64,000 nt of DNA from Brevibacillus aydinogluensis (GCF_031954365.1 NZ_JAUSVZ010000004.1); one strand, 5' to 3'. Positions 7,378-15,433 are shown, numbered from the stretch's first letter. The notes: generated by a model not told the origin, from the letters alone. Numbers and translations: made by a program.

Positions 7378-7821
7378 ATGGCAAAAGTGGAAAACCGCAC
7401 GCTGCGCGAGATCATGACGAAAGACGTGGCTACTGTTACGCTTAAAGATAACGTCTACGAAGTGGCATGCAAAATGCGCGATTGGAACGTCGGCGTCATC
7501 CCCGTTGTGGATGAGAAGCAGGACGTAATCGGCATCATCACCGACCGCGACATCGTCATTCGCGGCTTGGCCGAAAAACGGGAAGGTTCGGCTGCCGTGG
7601 AAGAGGTGATGACCCGTGACATCATCCTGGGTCAGCCCGACATGACGGTGGACGAAGCGGCCAAAATCATGGCCCAGCATCAGATTCGCCGTCTGCCGGT
7701 GGTGGAGAACGGCAAGCTGGTGGGGATTGTTGCGCTGGGAGACATGGCGGTCCGTCAGGCACACCACGACGAAGCAAGCGAAGCGCTGTACGAAATCTCC
7801 GAACCGGCGCCCCGCCACTAA
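7378..7821 (+). CDS. CBS-domain protein (YlbB-like)
   Basis: The 147 residues consist of two tandem CBS domains (about 8-68 and 78-138), with repeated DRDIVIRGL and VGIVALGDMAV blocks. CBS pairs bind adenine nucleotides and usually sense energy state or regulate a partner. Nothing else is fused here, so the partner is unknown. The length and position between ftsW and ylbF match YlbB of Bacillus subtilis. The ATG at 7378 follows AAGGAGGAG; a longer in-frame start at 7249 has no ribosome site and was rejected. A strong terminator follows. Confidence 0.88.
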   Translation: MAKVENRTLREIMTKDVATVTLKDNVYEVACKMRDWNVGVIPVVDEKQDVIGIITDRDIVIRGLAEKREGSAAVEEVMTRDIILGQPDMTVDEAAKIMAQHQIRRLPVVENGKLVGIVALGDMAVRQAHHDEASEALYEISEPAPRH

Positions 7822-7915
7822 GCTGCTGGCGCGGAGCGTTCTGCTCAATCGCAAGGCGCATGATACACCGCCATCTTACGGCGGCAAAAGGACGTTTGTC
7901 CCGGGTCCCGGGAAT

Positions 7916-7957
7916 GGAAAGGCTGTCGGCGCGCGACCGGCAGCCTTTCCTTTTTTA
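7916..7957 (+). terminator. terminator after the CBS-domain gene
   Basis: GGAAAGGCTG (7916-7925) pairs with CAGCCTTTCC, with CGG/CCG extending the stem, followed by TTTTTT. Confidence 0.85.
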
Positions 7958-8026
7958 TGGACAGGCAAATTGTATGGACAGGAAAACACGCGGGTGCAGC
8001 TGCCTCTCCATCGTAAAAAACAGGGC

Positions 8027-8057
8027 TGTACATTCACGCAACGGCAAGGTTTACAAT
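8027..8057 (+). promoter_or_regulatory. possible MerR-type promoter with a 19-bp spacer
   Basis: TGTACA (8027-8032) and TACAAT (8052-8057) are 19 bases apart. A 19-20 bp spacer is the hallmark of promoters twisted into action by MerR regulators. It sits 37 bases before the merR-like gene, which would fit autoregulation. The -35 match is only 4 of 6. Confidence 0.35.
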
Positions 8058-8093
8058 GGGGTAAGAAGCGTATGGAGGGGAGAACAGCGGCTC

Positions 8094-9143
8094 ATGCAGA
8101 TCAAGGAGTTGGCCCGCCGACTGCAAATCACGCCGCGGGCAATTCGTTTTTACGAAGAAAAGGGATTGATTACGCCGAAAAAGGCGGATGGTTCCGGCTA
8201 CCGGCAGTTTACGGAAGCGGATGTGTGGCGCCTGCAAACCGTCATCACCCTGCGCGAGGTGGGCATGACCATCGAAGACATCCGGCACGTGCTGAGGCAG
8301 CTGGACGAGGGAGAGGGCAGTCTGCTGCACTACCTGGAGCTGCAGCTTTCCTTCGTGTACGACCGCTGGGTGGAATTGAGCAAGGTGATCCACACCACGG
8401 AGGCGATGATTGAGCGGGTAAAGAGGGATGGAGAAAGAGATCCCGCCTCCCTGTTTGAACTGGCGGAAGCAAGCAAACGGCTTCGTCAGGCGCGAAGCAA
8501 CTGGGTGGACCGGTGGAATTTCAACCAATTGGCGGCCAACTACGACCAAATGGTCACGGAAGCGCGCGACGGATTTCATCCGCATGAACGGTATGAACAA
8601 GTGCTGGATGCCCTGGTTGAGAAGGTCGCTCCTCAGCCGGGTGAAACCGGTCTTGACGCCGGGACAGGCACGGGCAATCTGGCACGGCGGTTGCGGGAAC
8701 GAGGGGTGACCGTCTGCGCGTTCGACCAGTCACCCGAGATGTTGAAGCGATGCCGGCAAAAAAATCCTGGGGTGGAGGCCAAGCTCGGCACGTTTTTCGC
8801 GTTTCCGTTTTTGGACAGCCGGTTTGACTTTGTCGCCACCAGTTACGCGCTGCACCATCTGACCGACGAGCAGAAGGTGCTGGCGCTGGCGGAGTGCCGG
8901 CGCGTACTGAAACCGGCGGGGCGGTTGGCGATTGCCGACTTCATGTTCGTGGACGCCGGCCATCGCGCGAATCACCTGGAGGCATTGCGGCAGTCCGGCC
9001 GGACGGATGCGATTGAACGGATCGAATACGGGTATTATGCCGACCGCTCGCGGCTGCTGGCCGCGCTAAAAGAACTGGGATTTCAGCCGGAAGCGGAGCA
9101 GTTGACGACCTATGTACACCTCGTCTTCGCCACATTGGCGTAA
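8094..9143 (+). CDS. MerR-family regulator fused to a SAM-dependent methyltransferase
   Basis: The 349-residue protein joins two modules. Residues 1-70 form a MerR winged helix-turn-helix (ITPRAIRFYEEKGLI, then a GYRQFTEADV wing), followed by a helical linker to about residue 130. Residues 140-345 form a class I methyltransferase with motif I near residue 186 (DAGTGTGNLA), an FDQSPEML acidic loop and a SYALHHL motif. This suggests a one-component regulator that senses or modifies a small molecule; the substrate is unknown. The ATG at 8094 follows GGAGGGGAGAACAGCGGCTC; a much longer in-frame reading from 7860 runs through a terminator and is spurious. Such fusions occur in some Bacilli. Confidence 0.82.
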   Translation: MQIKELARRLQITPRAIRFYEEKGLITPKKADGSGYRQFTEADVWRLQTVITLREVGMTIEDIRHVLRQLDEGEGSLLHYLELQLSFVYDRWVELSKVIHTTEAMIERVKRDGERDPASLFELAEASKRLRQARSNWVDRWNFNQLAANYDQMVTEARDGFHPHERYEQVLDALVEKVAPQPGETGLDAGTGTGNLARRLRERGVTVCAFDQSPEMLKRCRQKNPGVEAKLGTFFAFPFLDSRFDFVATSYALHHLTDEQKVLALAECRRVLKPAGRLAIADFMFVDAGHRANHLEALRQSGRTDAIERIEYGYYADRSRLLAALKELGFQPEAEQLTTYVHLVFATLA

Positions 9144-9186
9144 GCGGCCCCCTGTCCTGCCCACTTTTGGGCTCATACAGCCAATG

Positions 9187-9214
9187 ACACCCGTCTAGTC
9201 AGCTGCATAGGCTG
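9187..9214 (+). promoter_or_regulatory. possible sigma-K promoter before the 33-residue peptide gene
   Basis: AC (9187-9188), a 17-base spacer and CATAGGCTG (9206-9214) resemble the AC-N16/17-CATANNNTA pattern of mother-cell sigma-K promoters, with one mismatch in the final TA. Low confidence without expression data. Confidence 0.3.
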
Positions 9215-9242
9215 TAAGCGAGAAGGAAAGGGGGACTCCACC

Positions 9243-9344
9243 ATGGGTTTTCTGGATGGTTTTTTCGACCGGGAGAACGATGATTTTTTGTGGATTATCA
9301 TCGTCGTGGTGATCTTGCTGTTTTTGTTCAGTGACCGAGATTAA
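9243..9344 (+). CDS. 33-residue single-helix membrane peptide (YjcZ-like)
   Basis: The short frame encodes MGFLDGFFDRENDDFLWI, a run of I/V/L residues and a final FSDRD. It looks like one membrane helix flanked by acidic ends. Firmicutes have many such peptides (YjcZ/CotM-like sporulation peptides), and the general plan fits, though the family assignment is tentative. A clear AAGGAAAGGGGG ribosome site lies eight bases before the ATG, and a proper terminator follows the stop codon. Together these make it a real, autonomous gene. A sigma-K-like promoter upstream hints at late mother-cell expression. Confidence 0.65.
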   Translation: MGFLDGFFDRENDDFLWIIIVVVILLFLFSDRD

Positions 9345-9355
9345 ACTTCCTCGAC

Positions 9356-9384
9356 AAAACGACCTGCTGGCTGGGTCGTTTTTG
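9356..9384 (+). terminator. terminator after the 33-residue peptide gene
   Basis: AAAACGACC and GGTCGTTTTTG flank an eight-base loop and end in a T-run. Confidence 0.8.
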
Positions 9385-9482
9385 TGTATTTCCTTTTCCC
9401 GTCCGCCTTCACCCCGGGTTGACCTCTCCAGGACGATCGGCTACGCTGGTAAACAGCACAGCGAGAAAAGGAGAGAACACCG

Positions 9483-10208
9483 ATGAAACACATCATCCAT
9501 TGGCTGATCGGCCTGTGCCTTGTGTTGACCGCTTGTGCGGCCAACGATCAGCCGAGTCCCAACGGCGAGATGACCGCGGTCGTCAAGCGCGTGGTGGACG
9601 GAGACACATTTGAGATTTCGAGCGGGGAAAAAGTGCGGATGATCGGCGTTGACACGCCGGAGACGGTCAAGCCCAACCACCCCGTGGAACCATACGGAAA
9701 GGAAGCGAGCGAATTCAGCAAGAAACTGCTGACGGGGCAAACAGTTACACTCAAGTTTGACGTCGAACCCCACGACCGTTACGGCCGGCTGCTGGCCTAT
9801 GTGTACATGGCGGACGGCACGTTTGTCAACGAGAAGCTGGTCCGGGACGGATACGCGCGAATCATGACCGTCCCGCCCAATGTGGCTTACGCCGATCTGT
9901 TTCTGGAAGCGGAGCGGGACGCGCGGGAACACAACCGAGGGCTGTGGGGACTGTCCGATTCCCAGACTACATCGACAGCAAAAGAAGCCGATAACAGCAA
10001 AGACAGTAAGACCAAAAAAGCGAAGCAGACGGATAGCGCAGCGGAGACCCCGCCGCCGGGCAAGCCGATCAAGGGCAACATCAATGCCAAAGGAGAGAAA
10101 ATCTATCATGTGCCCGGATCGGCCAACTACGAACGGACGAAAGCGGAGGTCTGGTTCGCCACGGAAGAAGAGGCCAAGGCAGCAGGATTTCGTCCGCCCA
10201 AGCGGTAG
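9483..10208 (+). CDS. secreted lipoprotein thermonuclease with C-terminal sunset domain
   Basis: Residues 1-18 form a lipoprotein signal with lipobox LTAC (Cys18), so the mature protein should be tethered outside the membrane. Residues about 30-160 form a staphylococcal-nuclease domain: VVDGDTFEI, the VRMIGVDTPET block with catalytic Arg/Asp, EPYGKEA, and HDRYGRLLAYVY with the second Arg. A Lys/Thr/Ser-rich linker follows. The last ~45 residues (KGNINAKGEKIYHVPGS...) match the short 'sunset' domain often added to secreted nucleases. It likely degrades extracellular DNA or RNA using Ca2+. The ATG follows AAAGGAG. The next gene, 84 bases on, encodes another exported protein. Confidence 0.9.
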   Translation: MKHIIHWLIGLCLVLTACAANDQPSPNGEMTAVVKRVVDGDTFEISSGEKVRMIGVDTPETVKPNHPVEPYGKEASEFSKKLLTGQTVTLKFDVEPHDRYGRLLAYVYMADGTFVNEKLVRDGYARIMTVPPNVAYADLFLEAERDAREHNRGLWGLSDSQTTSTAKEADNSKDSKTKKAKQTDSAAETPPPGKPIKGNINAKGEKIYHVPGSANYERTKAEVWFATEEEAKAAGFRPPKR

Positions 10209-10292
10209 CCGCCGGTCAGCAGGCGCACGCGAATGAAGCGGTCTCGGTTCGGGAACACTGGTGGGTGACAGGATGTGGAAAGGAGTGTCCCG

Positions 10293-10712
10293 ATGAAGGC
10301 CCCGCAACTGATCACCCGCCTGCTGATACTGATTGGAGTGGCCGCGTGCATCGAGCTGTTTGTCTATGCGAACCGCGATGCAAACACCCAAGCGCCGGTC
10401 GAAGCCGTTCACGATCAGCACCCGCTCCCTACGCTGAACGTGTCCCATACGCTGAAACAGGATGACCTGCATTTGAAGCTGAACGTGACCGGTTTTACCT
10501 TTTCCCTGGAAAACATGGGGAAGGACAACCGATACGGTGAGGGGCACGTCCATCTCTACCTGGACGGCAAAAAGGTGGCCAAAATCTTTGAACCGCAGTA
10601 CGTGTTAAAAGACATTCCGCCGGGCCGACACGAAGTCGTGGTCGAACTGGCGCACAACAATCACGAATCATACGGCGTGCAGCAGAAGCTGCAGATCGAC
10701 GTCAAGCCGTAG
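10293..10712 (+). CDS. membrane-anchored extracytoplasmic protein (DUF4399-like)
   Basis: The 139-residue product has one N-terminal membrane helix (about 7-24) and an extracellular beta-rich domain. The stretch GHVHLYLDGKKVAKI... PPGRHEVVVELAHNNHESYG resembles the His-containing beta-sandwich of DUF4399-type proteins, which have no assigned function. Several histidines (GHVHL, GRHE, AHNNHE) could bind a metal, but that is inference. The ATG at 10293 is chosen because AAGGAG lies seven bases upstream; an in-frame ATG six codons earlier lacks one. It may share a transcript with the nuclease upstream. Confidence 0.65.
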   Translation: MKAPQLITRLLILIGVAACIELFVYANRDANTQAPVEAVHDQHPLPTLNVSHTLKQDDLHLKLNVTGFTFSLENMGKDNRYGEGHVHLYLDGKKVAKIFEPQYVLKDIPPGRHEVVVELAHNNHESYGVQQKLQIDVKP

Positions 10713-10780
10713 CCCGGCCGGCGTCAAACAGGAGCGGCCGCTTTAGGACAGCGAACGCGCATCCGGGGCGGGCGCATGCA

Positions 10781-10829
10781 AAAAGCCGACCCTCATCCCG
10801 TATCGACGGGACAAGCATGGGCCGGCTTT
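10781..10829. terminator. bidirectional terminator at 10781
   Basis: AAAAGCCGACCC pairs imperfectly with GGGCCGGCTTTC around a smaller CCCGT/ACGGG hairpin. It lies between the convergent anchored-protein and PrcB-like genes. Confidence 0.7.
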
Positions 10830-10835
10830 CCTGTG

Positions 10836-11264
10836 TCAAGAGATAGTTACCTGCACCTGGGCCTGCGCGTCAGGAAGCGCAACCACCAGGGTTGGATAGG
10901 AAATAACCTGTGTCTTCATCGCGCCGGCGGCCGGTTTTTGTTCACGGACGTGGATGACAAATCCGTGTGCGCCGGTGCGCTCCACCCGCTCGGTCACCAG
11001 ACGGTAGCCGCCGGTCGGACGCTGCCCGACACCGATGACGACATAGGTCTTACCGTCGGCGCGGACGATCGTGTGACCGCCGCTTTTTTGCACCTGCTTC
11101 AGGGCATCGCGGACCGCAGGCGGGTAAGAAGCAGAGACGGATTCAGTTGCGTTCGTCCCTTCCGCAGGGACGGCGATTGGAGTAGGATGATCTATAGAAA
11201 ACGGCTGTACCCCCGGAATCGCCAGGGCGGCAGCCAAAATCAAACTGTACATTGCATGCAACAT
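10836..11264 (-). CDS. exported protein with PrcB-type C-terminal domain
   Basis: The 142 residues start with a signal peptide (about 1-20). The rest resembles the PrcB C-terminal domain, with a core of YVVIGVGQRPTGGYRLV, then VHVREQKPAAGA and a final VTIS strand. In spirochaetes this domain occurs in a protease-complex subunit; in Firmicutes it is found in small exported proteins of unknown role. The ATG at 11264 follows AAGGAGGGATATCGAC. An upstream in-frame extension overlaps the divergent gene and is rejected. No partner protease is adjacent. Confidence 0.65.
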   Translation of the reverse strand: MLHAMYSLILAAALAIPGVQPFSIDHPTPIAVPAEGTNATESVSASYPPAVRDALKQVQKSGGHTIVRADGKTYVVIGVGQRPTGGYRLVTERVERTGAHGFVIHVREQKPAAGAMKTQVISYPTLVVALPDAQAQVQVTIS

Positions 11265-11335
11265 GTCGATATCCCTCCTTGCGATTGTAGGTTGACGAAC
11301 ATGTGGCAAATAACGGTGAAAGCGGGGTGACAAGC

Positions 11336-13231
11336 GTGCGTGTGCAGCAATGCGTCGAATACCTTTCCCACTCGACACGGCAAGCGATGATAGCCGAGCA
11401 GGAAAAGCGGCTGGGCATCCGCGATGAACGGGATGTGCACATTCGCCTGGCTGATCCCGCCTTTGCCATGGAAGTGTGGAAGCAGGCCAGCGAACCCGAA
11501 CGGCAAGCAATTCGGCTGTTCGTCACCACTTCTGCCAGAGGATTTTTCCGGAAGAGAGAGTGGGATCGGCTCAGCGCCCAAAACCACAGGCATCTGGCCG
11601 TCGGATTGAACAGACTGCGCCGGCTCGGGCTGGTGCTAACTGTTCGCAAGAGGTGGAGCGAAATCGGTTACCTGATGCCCCGTGAAGTGCGGGAGCATCT
11701 GACCTTCTGCCTGCTGCCGGAGGCAAAAACCCCATCGTTGGCGCCAAAAACGCTCCCTTATTATATAACAGCAGGACGGGGGTTACATCTGGATCTTTTT
11801 GCCGTCCTGCTGTTCATTCGCGACAATGACGTGCCGCTGACGCAAAAAGGCGGCGTTCACCGCCGGGTCCGGCAAAAGATGGCAGCACTGCTGTCACTGA
11901 ACAGAAGCCATGTAGCCGGATGGAAACTGCCGCCGCTAGCCGATGAGGAACCGGATGGGCTGCCATTGGCTGTCGTTCTGGATGTGGCGCTGCGCCTGGG
12001 GCTTGTCCGTCCGCAGGAGAAACGTCTGGTCCTGGCAGAGCAACGCGTTCTCCAATGGCTGGACATGACACCGGAGCAGAGTTGGGAACAATTGTACGAG
12101 CTGGCAGCCGAGCAGTACCTGCCCCATGAAAGCTGGTGGGACGCACTTGCCTTGTGGATGAAGCGTTCTCCGCTGGAACAGTGGCACTCGCTCGACTACA
12201 TGCTACAACGTTTGGCGGAGGCTGGATTTGTTCTGCCGGACGAGGCAAAGCAACGGGCCGTGGACGAGTGGCTTCACCTGCTCTTGGGGTTTGGCTGGAT
12301 TCAGCTCGGCACCGCAGAGGACGGAGCGCTTTACTGGCGATGGAACAGCCTGCCCCGTTTGCCCCGGGAAGAAGGGTGGTTTGTCGATCCAGCCGGAATC
12401 ATTACCATACCGCCGCTCGTTCCGCTGCAGGCGGTATGGGCGTTGAGCCGTTTCTGTCCGCTGGCGTTTGATGGGGAGCTGCTGCGCGGCGAACTGCAGG
12501 CCAAACCGTTACAGGCTTTTCTGGCCGCAGGCGGAACGGAGCAGCAGGCCGTGGAGACGCTGCGCCAGTCCTGCACCCACCCGCTGCCGGAAGCGGTCAG
12601 TCAGCTGATCCACATGTGGGGGAAAAACGCGCGGCAAATCCAACTGGAACCGCTGTTTCGGGTGCGGACCGCCCACCCCGGTCTGCTGGAGGAGTTGCGG
12701 CAGATTGAAGCGTTTCAGCCGTATCTGGAGATGGTCATTTCCCCGACCGATTTCCTCGTGACGCCTGCCCAGAAGGAGAGCCTGTTGGCCCTGTTTCGGG
12801 CGTATGGCTACGAGCCGCAGGATGGGGCGCTGATGCGTGTGGAAAGGGAAGAGACGGATATTAGTGACGATGGGCCGACTGCCGGTCTGTTTGCCGTGGA
12901 CCGGCCCTGGGACGGATACGCAGTGGAAAACACCTTTCCCGACCAGTGGGAAGGCATGCCTCAAGCGGCAACTCTGCCCAAGATGTGGACGCAGCATTTC
13001 CAGTCCTACCATCCGCAAACCTTGCGCGATCTGCTGCAGCGGGCCCGCGAACTGGAACTGGAGGTTCAGCTGCGTCTCATGAGCGGTCAGACGTGGGAGG
13101 GCATCCCGCGGCAGCTGGATGTGGAAATGGGGTACTGGCATCTTGTCCTGGAGGATCGCAGCGGAAAAAGACGGTGTCGGCTGGACGAGATCGATCGCGT
13201 GCGCATTCTCCTGCCGGATTATCTGTACTAG
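11336..13231 (+). CDS. helicase-associated-domain protein (XPB/Ssl2 N-terminal-like)
   Basis: This ~631-residue protein contains no helicase motifs itself. Its winged-helix-rich body, together with a late block reading LEMVISPTDFLVTPAQKESLL, looks like the helicase-associated/XPB-N-terminal-type domains found as stand-alone proteins in Bacilli. Family placement is moderately sure and the function is unknown. It is followed 60 bases on by ylbF. I prefer the GTG at 11336 because GGGGTGA lies six bases upstream; a GTG at 11303 is also in frame but has no ribosome site. Confidence 0.6.
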   Translation: MRVQQCVEYLSHSTRQAMIAEQEKRLGIRDERDVHIRLADPAFAMEVWKQASEPERQAIRLFVTTSARGFFRKREWDRLSAQNHRHLAVGLNRLRRLGLVLTVRKRWSEIGYLMPREVREHLTFCLLPEAKTPSLAPKTLPYYITAGRGLHLDLFAVLLFIRDNDVPLTQKGGVHRRVRQKMAALLSLNRSHVAGWKLPPLADEEPDGLPLAVVLDVALRLGLVRPQEKRLVLAEQRVLQWLDMTPEQSWEQLYELAAEQYLPHESWWDALALWMKRSPLEQWHSLDYMLQRLAEAGFVLPDEAKQRAVDEWLHLLLGFGWIQLGTAEDGALYWRWNSLPRLPREEGWFVDPAGIITIPPLVPLQAVWALSRFCPLAFDGELLRGELQAKPLQAFLAAGGTEQQAVETLRQSCTHPLPEAVSQLIHMWGKNARQIQLEPLFRVRTAHPGLLEELRQIEAFQPYLEMVISPTDFLVTPAQKESLLALFRAYGYEPQDGALMRVEREETDISDDGPTAGLFAVDRPWDGYAVENTFPDQWEGMPQAATLPKMWTQHFQSYHPQTLRDLLQRARELELEVQLRLMSGQTWEGIPRQLDVEMGYWHLVLEDRSGKRRCRLDEIDRVRILLPDYLY

Positions 13232-13290
13232 CCGGATTGTTTCGTGGTACAATGCAAGATAAGGGCTTTCAAGAAAGGGGGTCTCGCTGC

Positions 13291-13746
13291 ATGGAAGCAT
13301 TGGAGACGGTGGATATGGCCGAGCTTATCCTGCATTCGCACGAGCTGTCCACGATGATCAACCATTCGCGCGAGGTCTCGGAGTACATTCATGCCAAGCA
13401 GCGGATGGAAGCGGACGAGGAGGCGCAGCGCCTGCTCGCGCTGTTCGAACGCAAAAAGGCCCAATACGAAGATGTTCAGCGGTTTGGGAAATATCATCCC
13501 GACTACGATCAGATATCGAAAGAGGTCCGCGAGCTGAAGCGGAAAATCGAGATGCTGGATTCTGTCCAGGCGTTCAAGCGGGCGGAGGACAACCTGGACC
13601 GTCTGCTGTACCAGGTGGGACGAACCATCGCTGACGCGGTCTCGGAGACGATCAAGGTCCCCAGCAACAATCCGTTTCTGGAGGCGAAAAGCAGCGGCTG
13701 CGGCAGCGGGGGAAGCTGCGGGTGCAGCATAAAAAAACGCTCATGA
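13291..13746 (+). CDS. ylbF: YlbF/RicF family regulator
   Basis: YlbF forms the RicAFT complex with YmcA and YaaT, which binds RNase Y and promotes mRNA maturation, competence, biofilm formation and sporulation; the complex carries Fe-S clusters. The 151 residues show the helical family core (about 5-115) and a C-terminal tail, GCGSGGSCGCS, with three cysteines that fit cluster ligation. AAAGGGGG precedes the ATG. The stop codon (13744-13746) overlaps the last bases of a convergent gene. ylbG follows after that gene, as in the Bacillus subtilis ylbF-ylbG order. Confidence 0.9.
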   Translation: MEALETVDMAELILHSHELSTMINHSREVSEYIHAKQRMEADEEAQRLLALFERKKAQYEDVQRFGKYHPDYDQISKEVRELKRKIEMLDSVQAFKRAEDNLDRLLYQVGRTIADAVSETIKVPSNNPFLEAKSSGCGSGGSCGCSIKKRS

Positions 13747-14064
13747 CCGCGGCTGCCTGAGAAGGAAGCAGTCTTCGCACAAGTTTCCGCAGCAAAACTG
13801 CTTCTCCTGCGGCACGAGGAAGCGCACGCGAAAGACGTGCTGCGAGCTGTCGGAGCGCACGTAGACGCACTCCAGTTTCAGCTTGGTGTCCGCCGTGATC
13901 CGTTCCCCCGTCGCCAACAGCTGACAGGCCAGTTGAGTGGCGGGGAGCGGACTGGCTATATAAAAAAAGCGCTGGCCAGCAAACTGGCGCCAGTACGCTG
14001 AAGCGGCGACGTCCTGCTGCAGGATCGCGTCCGTAAACCGTTGGTAGTACGTGTCCAGGCGCAT
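13741..14064 (-). CDS. unknown 107-residue cysteine-containing protein
   Basis: I do not recognise this protein. It reads as a compact alpha/beta domain without signal peptide and ends in a cluster, FCCGNLCEDCFLL, whose four cysteines could bind zinc or an Fe-S cluster. The start ATG at 14064 lies just after a GAGGGATGA stretch. Its stop codon overlaps the ylbF stop by six bases on the opposite strand, leaving no room for a terminator between them. That it sits inside the ylbF-ylbG interval and is convergent to ylbF makes antisense interference plausible. Confidence 0.6.
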   Translation of the reverse strand: MRLDTYYQRFTDAILQQDVAASAYWRQFAGQRFFYIASPLPATQLACQLLATGERITADTKLKLECVYVRSDSSQHVFRVRFLVPQEKQFCCGNLCEDCFLLRQPRS

Positions 14065-14159
14065 GTGTCATCCCTCGCTTTCGGAAGTAATTTGCGGGCC
14101 GGGTAATGCGTCTGTTATGAAACATGTTATCACGTTCGGGAAGGAGATCGACGACCAGC

Positions 14160-14516
14160 ATGAGAGAACGACGTCTTGGGGTCGCCGTGTGGGTGAAAAA
14201 CACGCGTGCCGCCAAAAATTTACGCAAATTTGGCACCATTCACTACATCTCCAAGCGGTTGAACTACGTGTCGATGTACGTCGATGCCAATCAGATCGAC
14301 GAAACAATCCGCATGATGGAAAAGCTGCACTTCGTCACGAAAATCGAGCGGTCCCACCGACACGAGATTCCAATCGAGTACAACAACGCCAAGCCGGACA
14401 AGGCGAAAGAATACGATTACAAACAGGAGAAAAGCCAGCTCATGGCCCTGACGGAAAACTTGCAAAACGACGATGGATTGGTGTCGACAGGCGTTTCGAC
14501 AGAAATCGTCCGCTAA
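14160..14516 (+). CDS. ylbG: YlbG family protein (DUF2129)
   Basis: The 118 residues match YlbG, a small cytoplasmic protein of unknown function found beside ylbF throughout Bacilli. The opening RRLGVAVWVKNTRAAKNL, the central YVSMYVDANQIDE and the KLHFVTKIERSHRHEI block are typical. The C-terminal 20 residues are extra. AAGGAGAT lies upstream of the ATG, and a terminator follows directly after the stop codon. Confidence 0.88.
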   Translation: MRERRLGVAVWVKNTRAAKNLRKFGTIHYISKRLNYVSMYVDANQIDETIRMMEKLHFVTKIERSHRHEIPIEYNNAKPDKAKEYDYKQEKSQLMALTENLQNDDGLVSTGVSTEIVR

Positions 14517-14541
14517 GCTGCCACATTTCGGCAGCTTTTTT
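14515..14541 (+). terminator. terminator after ylbG
   Basis: AAGCTGCC (14515-14522) pairs with GGCAGCTT (14530-14537) and runs into TTTTTT. The stem overlaps the stop codon's last bases. Confidence 0.88.
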
Positions 14542-14647
14542 GCTTTTGCTGGTGGGTGCGGCATGATATGCTGTAAGAAATGGGAAATGTAATGGACATG
14601 GAAAGCGATACTGACAATGACAGCGTTTACAGAAGGGCGGTGCGTAC

Positions 14648-15412
14648 ATGATTCACCTGGATATCAACTGCGACTTGGCGGAAGGGTTCAGCCGCGGACG
14701 GCAAACGGAAGACCTGGGCATCATGAAGTGGATTACGTCCGTTAACGTTGCCTGCGGCCTGCATGCTGGCGATCCCCATAACATCTGCAGAACAGTAGAA
14801 GCGGCGCTCCGGCACGGGGTGAAAATCGGCGCGCATCCAGGCTACCCCGACGTACAGGGGTTCGGCCGCCGTTCCATGAACCTCTCGGCGCGGGAGGTGT
14901 ACGAACTGGTACTGTATCAAGTGGCCGCCCTGTCCGGCGTGACAAAGGCGCTGGGAGGGAGCCTGCATCACGTGAAACTGCACGGGGCGCTGTACAACGA
15001 GGCTGCCGAGCAGCCTGAACTGGCTGAGGCAGTAGTGCAGGCGATCGTCGACATCGACGGCGACCTGATCCTCTATGCCTTGTCGGGCAGCAAACTGGTG
15101 GAGATCGGTCTGGAATACGGTCTGCAGGTGGCGGAAGAAGTATTTGCCGACCGCGCGTATCTGCCAAACGGCAGGTTGGCTCCGCGTGAACTGGAGGGCA
15201 GCGTGCTGATCAGCAAGGAAGAGCAGATGCAGCAGACGAGGCAGCTCGTACTGGAACAGACGGTGCAAACCGTGGACGGGAGTGTGATTGCGCTGGCTGC
15301 GGACACGCTCTGCGTACACGCCGAAAGCCCGGATCTGCTGCCGTTTCTCACCGAACTGCACCGCTGGGCCAAACAGCATGACGTGAAAATCGAGCCGTTC
15401 TGTGGCAAATAA
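14648..15412 (+). CDS. pxpA: 5-oxoprolinase subunit A (LamB/YcsF family)
   Basis: PxpA acts with PxpB and PxpC to hydrolyse 5-oxoproline to glutamate using ATP. The 254 residues show the LamB/YcsF pattern: an opening DINCDLAEGFS, VNVACGLHAGDP, IGAHPGYPD, a VKLHGALYN block and a closing CVHAESP. These contain the Asp/His residues of the family's metal-like active site. PxpB and PxpC normally neighbour pxpA but neither is present here, so they must lie elsewhere or this copy acts alone. A terminator at 15434 ends the unit. Confidence 0.88.
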   Translation: MIHLDINCDLAEGFSRGRQTEDLGIMKWITSVNVACGLHAGDPHNICRTVEAALRHGVKIGAHPGYPDVQGFGRRSMNLSAREVYELVLYQVAALSGVTKALGGSLHHVKLHGALYNEAAEQPELAEAVVQAIVDIDGDLILYALSGSKLVEIGLEYGLQVAEEVFADRAYLPNGRLAPRELEGSVLISKEEQMQQTRQLVLEQTVQTVDGSVIALAADTLCVHAESPDLLPFLTELHRWAKQHDVKIEPFCGK

Positions 15413-15433
15413 CGCAGATGTATAAGCGAATGA

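Noticed and set aside
7860..8093. Extended N-terminus of the MerR-methyltransferase
   Set aside because: The extension begins before and reads through the terminator at 7916-7957 and the promoter region, while the MerR fold starts exactly at the ATG at 8094 with a good ribosome site.
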